In this document: piece after piece, positions 1 through 5,368 of the stretch
How the letters are laid out: each line of letters begins with the position of its first letter
Numbering within the stretch: position 1 is the stretch's first letter
DNA from: Gemmataceae bacterium
GTDB lineage: Bacteria > Planctomycetota > Planctomycetia > Gemmatales > Gemmataceae
NCBI GenBank assembly: GCA_009691815.1
Contig: SIAL01000258.1
Coordinates: 1-5,368 of the forward strand
Reading direction: 5' to 3'
DNA length: 5,368 bases
Translations under genes and position numbers: made by a program
The notes under the pieces: generated by a model
What the model was told of the DNA's origin: nothing
What the model saw: only the letters and a program-made list of their open reading frames with translations
Database searches by the model: none

Positions 1-2662
1 TGGTGTAAATAGGGTGGTAGGGTTGAAGGCGGTTTGGCCGAATGAGAGCGTTAATATCTTCTGCCTCTTTGAAGAGGAGTTCTCCCGAGTCGTTTCCCCC
101 AACGGACCGATCCAGACGGCCACTTACGGCCAAAAGGAAATCCCGGACGGATTCGGCGTCTAGGCGCTTTCTGTTGGTCCTTCCAAGCAATCGATTGGCA
201 GGATCGGTTTTTAGGGCATTTTCTTCGGCATGTGAGCCTGTTTGGTAGGTGCTTGAAAGGAGAATCAAGCGATGAAGTTTTTTAAGGGACCAATCGTTTG
301 CCATAAACTCGGCGGCCAGCCAATCGAGCAATTCCGGATGGGAAGGTTTTTCGCCGCGAGTGCCAAAGTTGTCCGAGGTGGCCACCAACCCAGTGCCAAA
401 GTGGTGTTGCCAGATTCGATTCACCATGACTCGGGCGGTGAGAGGGTTTTCCTTTGAGGCGATCCACCTGGCCAATTCCAACCGGCCACTTTGGGTGGTG
501 TTGATGGGGGGGTGACCCTCCCCGGCGAGGATTTGCAGAAATCGGCGTGGAGCCAAAATCCCGGGTGTCTGATAATTTCCTAGCAACGCGACCCGCAGGT
601 TGGTTGGGCGCGATTCTTTGGGAGCCATTACCATGATCGGTTGTTCCCCCGGCAAGTGAAGCAGGGGCCACTCTTGCCACATAGTGGCGTTGCGGCTTTC
701 GTTAAGAAACACCTCTGTGCCACGAAAAATGCCGGCCAATGAGTAATAATCGACTGCCGGGATCGGATCAAACTTGTGATCGTGGCAACGGGCACAGCCA
801 AGCGTCATTCCAAGCATGGCACGGCCAGTCGTATCCACCTGATCATCAATGATGTCCCGGCGACTTTGTTCCTTGTCGGTTTCCGCAAGAGCCTTTGGCC
901 CAATCATTAGGAACCCTGTTGCAATGATCGCCTCGGCATCCCGATTGAGATTGCCGCTGGGCGGGACCAGGTCACCGGCCAACTGGTCGATTAGAAATTG
1001 ATCATAAGGCTTGTCTGTGTTGAATGCCCGGACCACATAATCGCGGTAGCGCCATGCGTAGCGAAGAACGGCGTTTGCGTCGTTGGCTGTGGATTCTGCA
1101 TACCGGACAATATCAAGCCAATGTCGCCCCCACCGCTCTCCATAATGAGGGGAGTTGAGCAAACGGTCCACCAAATTTTCGAAAGCATCGGACCCCTTGT
1201 CCTTGATAAATAAATCGATCTCAGCAGGGGTAGGTGGGAGTCCGGTTAGATCATAGCTAACTCTTCGTATCAGAGTTTTTTTGTCCGCTTGGGGGGTTGG
1301 CTTTATCCCGGCAGCCTCAAGGCGGTGAAGTATAAAGCGATCTAAATTGGATTTTATCCACGGTTCATTGCGCACCATGGGCGGCGTTGTGGCTTTCACC
1401 TTTTGGAAGGCCCAAAACCCTTTGGCTTCCGGGGTGAAGGACGCTTTGCTTTGCGCAAGGATTGCCGGGTGAATAAAGCCGAGTCGTTCGGACAATCCGA
1501 CCTCCACCGCGGATCGGGCGTCGTTGTTAAGGGCGGTGTTGTAAACAAGTGCCTCGGCCAGATCTCCTCGAATGCTCCCACACCAACCGAGGGCTTTGCC
1601 CATATAGAGGCCGATGTCCTCTCGATGACGGATGTCCGGGACGGCATCGGATCCTTCGACTTTGAGTTTAAGAGGACTTTCATCGGAAGGGACACCATCA
1701 ATAAAAAAGCGCGTCGATGATCGCATCGGCCCCGGGTTTTTCACGATGGTGAGTAGAACCGGGCGGTTCCAAAGCGATGTAAAGGAACTCTTTCCGAGCG
1801 TGGCATCGTGATTCCATCCCCCGGCGAGTTTGAGTTCCGGATCGGGATTTCGAGTGATCTGAATGAGGGCGGCTAGGGGCTTTCCTGGATTTCCGGTTGG
1901 GTTTGCCGGGTTACCAATCCCCAAAATGCCGTCGTGAATGTGCGGCACATTGGTCGGCTTTAGGTTCATGACCACCATGATCGTAAAGGCGGCATCGCCT
2001 TTGAAATCGACGGGGATATCCGGGGAGGTGGACAATCCTGTTTCGGGATTAAATCGTACCGAAGGACGACCATGGACGGACCCGTTTTTCACGAAAATTC
2101 CGGGTTGTCCCACCCCTCCCGGCCGAACGCCACTGGTCGCCGTTAAGTCGCGGCCTTTACCGCTTGAGTCAGGCCATATGGCGACCGGCTTGCCGTCGGC
2201 CAATAAAAGTGTGTCGGCCCGATACCAGGCTTGGAGATACTTTTGCAGGGAAACGGCATTCGGTTCAAGGGAGCGGACGACAGTGGTGTTGCCCATGGGT
2301 GGGGAGGTGGGGCCACTTGGCCAAATCGCTCCCGCCTTTATCCAAGTGGAAAGGTTGGCAATTTCGTGATCCTTTAGTTTTTCCTTGGGCGGCATTTTTA
2401 ATTCGCCCGTTTGGCGTACCGCCTTGATCAAAAGGCTTTGGTCCGGCATTCCTGGCAAAAGGACCGGTCCGGATTCGCCCCCCCTGGTAATTCCTGTCGC
2501 ATCCAAACGAAGGCCGCCTTTGGATTTTTCGGGTCCGTGGCAAGATATGCATTTGGCAAGCAACAGCGGGCGTACCTTGGATTCGAAATGCTCCATCGGC
2601 GTTTGTGCCCTTAACGGAAAGGTCACAAGGATCAGGGCTAGGAGGGCAAAAAAGCGGGACAT
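1..2662 (-). CDS. PSCyt1-LamG-PSCyt2 (DUF1549)-PSD1 (DUF1553) exported cytochrome-like protein, 3' end cut by the window
   Basis: I translated the minus strand from the ATG at 2662 and the frame stays open for 887 codons to position 1, so the C-terminus is missing. Residues 1-19 form a signal peptide (MSRF, then a hydrophobic stretch, then LRA before Q20). Residues 30-95 match planctomycete cytochrome C (PSCyt1): CISCH at 38-42 is a CxxCH heme-attachment motif and Met90 in KMPP is a possible distal ligand. Residues about 140-397 look like a LamG/concanavalin A-type beta sandwich (AWYRAD, FFIDG, AEALVYN). Residues about 435-645 are PSCyt2/DUF1549 (DLTGLPPTPAEID) with a second CxxCH, CARCH at 623-627. 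Residues 725 onward are the start of PSD1/DUF1553 (ARVMVNRIWQHHFGTGLV). A weak GGAGA lies 11 bases before the ATG (2674-2678); the signal peptide supports this start. Such genes are often followed by DUF1501 genes, here off-window. The family's reaction is unknown; extracytoplasmic electron transfer linked to polysaccharide use is a hypothesis. Confidence 0.95.
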   Translation of the reverse strand, partial: MSRFFALLALILVTFPLRAQTPMEHFESKVRPLLLAKCISCHGPEKSKGGLRLDATGITRGGESGPVLLPGMPDQSLLIKAVRQTGELKMPPKEKLKDHEIANLSTWIKAGAIWPSGPTSPPMGNTTVVRSLEPNAVSLQKYLQAWYRADTLLLADGKPVAIWPDSSGKGRDLTATSGVRPGGVGQPGIFVKNGSVHGRPSVRFNPETGLSTSPDIPVDFKGDAAFTIMVVMNLKPTNVPHIHDGILGIGNPANPTGNPGKPLAALIQITRNPDPELKLAGGWNHDATLGKSSFTSLWNRPVLLTIVKNPGPMRSSTRFFIDGVPSDESPLKLKVEGSDAVPDIRHREDIGLYMGKALGWCGSIRGDLAEALVYNTALNNDARSAVEVGLSERLGFIHPAILAQSKASFTPEAKGFWAFQKVKATTPPMVRNEPWIKSNLDRFILHRLEAAGIKPTPQADKKTLIRRVSYDLTGLPPTPAEIDLFIKDKGSDAFENLVDRLLNSPHYGERWGRHWLDIVRYAESTANDANAVLRYAWRYRDYVVRAFNTDKPYDQFLIDQLAGDLVPPSGNLNRDAEAIIATGFLMIGPKALAETDKEQSRRDIIDDQVDTTGRAMLGMTLGCARCHDHKFDPIPAVDYYSLAGIFRGTEVFLNESRNATMWQEWPLLHLPGEQPIMVMAPKESRPTNLRVALLGNYQTPGILAPRRFLQILAGEGHPPINTTQSGRLELARWIASKENPLTARVMVNRIWQHHFGTGLVATSDNFGTRGEKPSHPELLDWLAAEFMANDWSLKKLHRLILLSSTYQTGSHAEENALKTDPANRLLGRTNRKRLDAESVRDFLLAVSGRLDRSVGGNDSGELLFKEAEDINALIRPNRLQPYHPIYT

Positions 2663-2721
2663 TTGGGTGGAAGTCTCCGAAGGTTGCAAGGCACCGACAT
2701 CGGCCTTTAGGCACAAGGTGG

Positions 2722-2735
2722 TTTTTTTGGGGGGG
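2722..2735. repeat. T7G7 homopolymer junction
   Basis: Seven T residues are followed directly by seven G residues on the plus strand. In the minus-strand leader of the cytochrome-like gene this reads C7A7 and lies about 60 bases before the start codon. Tracts of this length can change length by slippage. It is outside any reading frame I support, so an effect would act on the leader and not on coding. Confidence 0.9.
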
Positions 2736-2831
2736 CAGTTTGCTCCTTGGCTTGGGACCTTTGTGGGAGGGCGGATCAAGGTAAACGCGGGAAGGAAAAT
2801 TAAAAATCGGGAGTGTCCAAGCAGGATGATT

Positions 2832-2859
2832 ATTATAACCAATTTAGTCAGGAATTCAA
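2832..2859 (-). promoter_or_regulatory. Sigma70-type promoter for the cytochrome-like gene
   Basis: On the minus strand, TTGAAT (2859-2854) is followed after 16 bases by a perfect TATAAT (2837-2832). The predicted transcript would start near 2825 and have a leader of roughly 160 bases before the ATG at 2662. The -10 box matches consensus fully and the -35 box matches at four of six positions. No start-site data support it. Confidence 0.5.
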
Positions 2860-3065
2860 GCCAAACCAAACACCATTTAGCCTTTGACACGCGGTCATAT
2901 TTTTTCGGCCCAAAACAGAAGGGAACCTTTAAGTGGTTGGATTTTACGCCCCCCATAGGATTTAAGAGTAAACAGAAGCCCCGAACGCCTTTGTTTATTG
3001 CCCGTTTGCCGACTCCCTATTATGAATCCCAAAATCGATCCCAATCCCGTTAGAAAGGAATCCGT

Positions 3066-3983
3066 ATGCCTATTTCTAGGCGATCACTTGTCCGCTTGGG
3101 CGCCTTGGCCTTAACTGGGTTATCCGTTGAACCATTTCTTGCCAAGTTCCATGCCCGATCTCAAAACGAGGATGTTAGCCGTCACAAAATCCTGTTTTTT
3201 GAATATGGCAAAGGCCCCAATCGGCTGGTCGAGTTGGATGAGTTTGGCAAGTTGGTTTGGGAACACAAACCGCCAAGTATTGCCGTAATGTTTGAGGTTT
3301 TGGCGAATGGAAATGTTTTGTACGCCTATGGTGGGAAACCCACCGGGGCCAGGGAGGTCACCTGTAAGGGCAAAGAGGTCTGGAACTATGTCAGCAAATG
3401 CCCTCAAGTTTTGGGTTGCAGCCGACTTGACAATGGCAATACGCTGTTGGCCGAGCAGGGGCCGTGCCAGGCCGTGGAGGTCGATCCCATGGGCAAGGTG
3501 GTTCGGGTTACCCCTTTAACCACCACCGAAAAGGGGTATCACCTACAGGTAAGAAACATTCACAAGTTGCAAAATGGCAATATTCTTTCTGCACATGAGG
3601 GAGAAGGGGCGGTCCGTGAAGTGGATCCGGTTGGCAAAGTGGTATGGGAGTATACCGGGGTGGAAAACGCAGGGGACGCCCAAAGGTTAAAAAACGGTAA
3701 CACGCTCATTTCCTGTGGTACCCAAAAGAGAGTGATTGAAGTCACCCCCGAGAAACAGATTGCTTGGGAGTTTGGCACCAAGGATGCTCCCGAGCTCAAC
3801 ATCACTTGGGTATCCAGCATTCAGGTTTTACCCAACGGAAACTTGATTGTGGGCAATTTCCTTCGCAATCAGGAGGGAAAAGGGGCTCATGCGTTTGAGG
3901 TAAATCGAGCGAAAAAAGTTCTCTGGAAATGGTCCGACCACCAATTGATTTCTTCGCTGACCACCGTTCGTGTGGTGGAATAG
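3066..3983 (+). CDS. Tat-exported six-repeat beta-propeller protein (PQQ/arylsulfotransferase-like fold), function unknown
   Basis: The 305-residue protein begins with a twin-arginine signal (ISRRSLVRL at 3-11, then the hydrophobic LGALALTGLSV), so it is probably exported folded; the cleavage site is not clear. The rest is a repeat protein. Blade strands ending in an E-[VL]-[DTN]-x-x-x-K-x-x-W-like pattern occur at residues 56-67, 97-108, 138-149, 185-196, 225-236 and 278-289. The third has Arg where the others have Trp. Each of the last five is followed or preceded by an NGN turn (81-83, 123-125, 170-172, 210-212, 257-259). Spacing of 40-53 residues fits a six- or seven-bladed propeller of the PQQ-like/arylsulfotransferase type. 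No catalytic residues are recognisable. AAAGGAA at 3054-3060 lies 5 bases before the ATG and fixes the start. It is divergent from the cytochrome-like gene. A sensor, binding or scaffold role is equally possible. Confidence 0.9.
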   Translation: MPISRRSLVRLGALALTGLSVEPFLAKFHARSQNEDVSRHKILFFEYGKGPNRLVELDEFGKLVWEHKPPSIAVMFEVLANGNVLYAYGGKPTGAREVTCKGKEVWNYVSKCPQVLGCSRLDNGNTLLAEQGPCQAVEVDPMGKVVRVTPLTTTEKGYHLQVRNIHKLQNGNILSAHEGEGAVREVDPVGKVVWEYTGVENAGDAQRLKNGNTLISCGTQKRVIEVTPEKQIAWEFGTKDAPELNITWVSSIQVLPNGNLIVGNFLRNQEGKGAHAFEVNRAKKVLWKWSDHQLISSLTTVRVVE

Positions 3984-4019
3984 CCATAAGGCTCGAAACA
4001 CCGGACTTGGGAGTTTTTA

Positions 4020-4055
4020 TTAACGAAAAAGGCCGATCCCGTTTGGGTTCGGCCC
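4020..4055 (-). terminator. Intrinsic terminator of the small lipoprotein gene
   Basis: A 10-base inverted repeat (4031-4040 and 4045-4054) has a single T-T mismatch and a four-base loop. On the minus strand it is followed directly by TTTTT (4030-4026), then a T/A-rich stretch. It lies 33 bases past the lipoprotein stop. On the plus strand the stem is not followed by a U-tract, so it would serve the converging beta-propeller gene poorly if at all. Confidence 0.8.
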
Positions 4056-4087
4056 TTGAATTGGCTTTAGTCTAGGTTGCTAAAACC

Positions 4088-4270
4088 CTATTTGCCCGGT
4101 AGTTTCATCTTGGCTTCGGCGCCTTTGGTCTGATCTTTGTAATCTCCGCCGATTACGCTCTCTAGGGCGGCTTTTTTGTCCGCAGGGACTTCAACCTTGG
4201 GTTCGGTACACCCGACCACTCCAAGGGCGAAACAGGTGGCTGCCAAAGTTAGAATTCGGTTTGCTTTCAT
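4088..4270 (-). CDS. Very small lipoprotein (60 residues), unrecognised family
   Basis: The predicted protein has a lipoprotein signal: positively charged MKANR, a hydrophobic core, and the lipobox VVGC at residues 18-21. After cleavage at Cys21 only 40 residues remain, rich in Lys, Glu and Asp (15 of 40 charged) and ending in KLPGK. Residue +2 is Thr rather than Asp, which by the E. coli sorting rule would favour outer-membrane placement; whether that rule holds in planctomycetes is uncertain. A strong ribosome binding site, AAAGGTGA (4285-4278), lies 7 bases before the ATG. With its own promoter at 4317-4344 and terminator at 4020-4055 it looks like a complete single-gene unit, converging with the beta-propeller gene. 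I do not recognise the mature sequence. The lipobox, ribosome binding site, promoter and terminator together make it very likely to be real despite its size. Confidence 0.85.
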   Translation of the reverse strand: MKANRILTLAATCFALGVVGCTEPKVEVPADKKAALESVIGGDYKDQTKGAEAKMKLPGK

Positions 4271-4316
4271 GATTGATTCACCTTTACGGTACGGGATGGA
4301 TAATGGGAACAGGGGA

Positions 4317-4344
4317 ATCCTAGTTGGTGTTCACTGATTTTCAA
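4317..4344 (-). promoter_or_regulatory. Promoter of the small lipoprotein gene
   Basis: On the minus strand, TTGAAA (4344-4339; five of six consensus bases) is followed after 16 bases by TAGGAT (4322-4317; four of six). The start site would fall near 4310, giving a leader of about 40 bases that contains the AAAGGTGA ribosome binding site. Confidence 0.5.
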
Positions 4345-5157
4345 GATCCCACACCCAAACGGGATGAATTCCAAGGGGGTCAAACGAGTATGGTTTCGGG
4401 GTAATGCACCGGCGGCAATGGCATCAATTTAAAGCGTAACCGTTGATTTTGTATTGATTTACGAATTAACAATGAGGAAAAAATGGCCTCCTGTCACGAT
4501 GGGGTTCTAACCAATCCATTCCACTAGAAGGCCAAGGTTGGCTTTTACCATTCCGCAAATCGGGAACCGGATTAACAAACAGCGGTCCGCGTCCCCCGTT
4601 CTGCCCTAATTTTGTAGCCGTTTGTTTTGTTAGGATTCTCGGCGGAGGAGGGAAACCCGCCCGGAAAAAATGAAATTGACCCCTTTTCCGGATTCTTTTG
4701 GGCGCAAGGAACAGTCCGCGTAACCTGACTACCATACCGGCCCCATGAATTTACTTTTCAATCGGGATTCCTTCCTTCAGAGGAATCCTAGAAAAAACAG
4801 TCGGCCATGGCATTAGGGCATAGATTGCCCTTTGCAAAACGAGGAAAATCGGAAAAGAAGAGGGATGAATTAGCCGAAAATCTAACCTGACCCTTTTTTC
4901 TCGCTAGATAAGGGGAATTTAGTCTCTTTTGTGCCCAAGGACCAGTTCGGTTCCCCTGTTCTGCAATTGACTCCCCTGCTTGTCATTCCCCGCCGACCTC
5001 ACCGAAGCGAACGCAAGTCAACAATCGGCGCGGCAAATCTTACGGCCTGATGAATCAACCACGAATTGGATGCATAAATCCCTTGTGGCAATGCAATTTG
5101 CTGCTTGGTTAATGCCACTGGCACCGGGGTGGTTTGAGGTGGGTCCAACCAGCAGAT
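4323..5157. other. Long region without a supportable gene
   Basis: About 830 bases lie between the lipoprotein promoter and the terminator at 5158-5191. I see no reading frame with a signal peptide, ribosome binding site or recognisable domain. A minus-strand frame at 4735-4466 lacks a convincing ribosome binding site and family features. The region has an 8-bp inverted repeat at 4765-4772/4781-4788 (GGATTCCT/AGGAATCC) with no U-tract on its exit side, a 6-bp inverted repeat at 4991-4996/5025-5030 (CGCCGA/TCGGCG) with a 28-base spacer, and another at 5085-5090/5113-5118 (GTGGCA/TGCCAC). No tRNA, rRNA, CRISPR array or insertion sequence ends are visible. Confidence 0.6.
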
Positions 5158-5191
5158 AAAAAAGCAACCCTCCCGGGGAAGGGAGGGTTGC
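5158..5191 (-). terminator. Strong minus-strand intrinsic terminator
   Basis: A perfect 11-bp inverted repeat (5164-5174 GCAACCCTCCC and 5181-5191 GGGAGGGTTGC) encloses a six-base loop. On the minus strand it is followed immediately by TTTTTT (5163-5158). This is a textbook intrinsic terminator for transcription entering from the right of the window. No protein gene end is recognisable upstream of it, so it either ends a long untranslated tail or ends the structured RNA proposed here. Confidence 0.9.
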
Positions 5192-5262
5192 GAGATAAGG
5201 TGGTCGAGGGGGATCGACCATCAACTTTGCCTTGTCAGATCGGGGGACGATCTTTTCAAGGC

Positions 5263-5333
5263 GTTGACAATTCAAAGCGTCGGGGAGACGGGTTTGACCC
5301 TGGGGAGGAATCAGACCAAGTTCGGTTGTCAAC
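5263..5333. repeat. Long-range inverted repeat GTTGACAA/TTGTCAAC enclosing two hairpins
   Basis: GTTGACAA at 5263-5270 is the exact reverse complement of TTGTCAAC at 5326-5333. The 55 bases between them hold two smaller inverted repeats, so the arrangement would form a three-way junction in RNA. It abuts the neighbouring hairpin at 5262 without a gap, which would allow coaxial stacking. Confidence 0.6.
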
Positions 5334-5368
5334 AATGAAAGATAGAAGCATATGCCATGCCAAAACAG

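Larger units (their letters stand above)
2663..3065. other. Divergent intergenic region between the cytochrome-like gene and the beta-propeller gene
   Basis: These 403 bases separate two divergently transcribed exported-protein genes. They contain the minus-strand promoter at 2832-2859, a T7G7 homopolymer junction at 2722-2735, and a short hairpin at 2688-2707 (AAGG/CCTT outer stem and CCG/CGG inner stem) just upstream of the minus gene's ribosome binding site. For the plus gene, a -10-like TATTAT lies at 3018-3023, but no well-spaced -35 box accompanies it. A plus-strand reading frame crosses the region, but it has no recognisable domain and runs antisense into the start of the cytochrome-like gene, so I do not call it. 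Confidence 0.6.
5158..5336 (-). ncRNA. Candidate structured small RNA with C-rich hairpin loops (5' end not determined)
   Basis: Between the right edge and the terminator, the minus strand can fold into a conflict-free set of helices. Plus-strand coordinates are: an 8-bp closing stem 5263-5270/5326-5333 (GTTGACAA/TTGTCAAC); inside it a hairpin 5299-5303/5316-5320 and a hairpin 5272-5276/5293-5297 plus 5278-5281/5287-5290; next a two-part hairpin 5229-5234/5257-5262 plus 5237-5242/5248-5253; then 5201-5207/5214-5220; then the terminator. On the minus strand the apical loops read TCTGATTCCTCC, TCCCC, TCCCC, TCCCCC and TTCCCC. One G-U pair in the 5299-5320 hairpin forms only on the minus strand. 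I see no match to tRNA, 5S rRNA, SRP, RNase P or tmRNA core motifs. The open frame on this strand crosses the terminator and resembles no protein family. The transcript start may lie outside the window. Confidence 0.45.

Noticed and set aside
2884..2889. Perfect TTGACA on the plus strand upstream of the beta-propeller gene
   Set aside because: No -10-like sequence lies at a suitable distance downstream.
2385..3053. Plus-strand open frame of 222 codons
   Set aside because: It overlaps the well-supported N-terminal part of the cytochrome-like gene on the opposite strand, and its product resembles no family.
3022..3114. Short plus-strand frame (30 codons, MNPKIDPNPV) overlapping the beta-propeller start out of frame
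   Set aside because: It has no ribosome binding site, and the Tat signal with AAAGGAA supports the start at 3066. An upstream regulatory frame is possible but unsupported.
4528..4546. Small inverted repeat followed by TTTT on the plus strand
   Set aside because: The stem is short with a G-U pair, the U-tract is only four bases, and there is no plus-strand gene upstream.
4466..4735. Minus-strand open frame of 89 codons, rich in Arg, Pro and Phe
   Set aside because: No convincing ribosome binding site, signal peptide or domain; the composition looks like chance translation of non-coding DNA.
5327..5332. Perfect TTGACA on the minus strand as a -35 box
   Set aside because: The expected -10 position 17 bases downstream reads TCCTCC. 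The hexamer is better explained as part of the 8-bp long-range stem.
5018..5335. Minus-strand open frame of about 105 codons, starting from TTG and open to the right edge
   Set aside because: It runs straight through the perfect terminator hairpin and its U-tract, has no ribosome binding site, and shows no family features.
5017..5336. GTCAACAAT repeated at 5017-5025 and 5328-5336
   Set aside because: Nine-base repeats are expected many times by chance in a window of this length.

Overview
The window most likely comes from a planctomycete (Planctomycetota). The strongest evidence is a long minus-strand gene with the PSCyt1 - LamG-like - PSCyt2 (DUF1549) - PSD1 (DUF1553) domain order, which is expanded in that phylum. 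Base composition is moderate (roughly half GC by eye). The other two genes are also exported-protein genes: a Tat-exported repeat beta-propeller and a very small lipoprotein. The genus cannot be fixed from the sequence alone.

Layout. Positions 2662 down to 1 (minus strand) hold 887 codons of the cytochrome-like gene, which runs off the left edge without its stop. A 403-base divergent intergenic region (2663-3065) holds a good minus-strand promoter about 170 bases before that gene, a T7G7 homopolymer junction and the ribosome binding site of the plus-strand gene. The beta-propeller gene occupies 3066-3983 (plus). It converges on a 60-codon lipoprotein gene (4270-4088, minus), which has its own promoter and intrinsic terminator. 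Positions 4323-5157 hold no gene I can support. At the right end, 5158-5336 is a dense series of hairpins ending in a strong minus-strand intrinsic terminator, and no convincing protein is encoded there.

How the parts may relate. The cytochrome-like protein and the propeller are divergently transcribed and both carry export signals, so they probably act outside the cytoplasmic membrane, but no direct functional link is visible. The lipoprotein looks like an independent single-gene unit. The most unusual element is the right-hand hairpin cluster. Read as minus-strand RNA it folds, without conflicts, into five hairpins. Two of them sit inside a long-range 8-bp stem, and all five apical loops display a C-rich UCCCC or CCUCC sequence. 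I propose it as a candidate small structured RNA, possibly one that pairs with Shine-Dalgarno sequences. That is inference from sequence alone.
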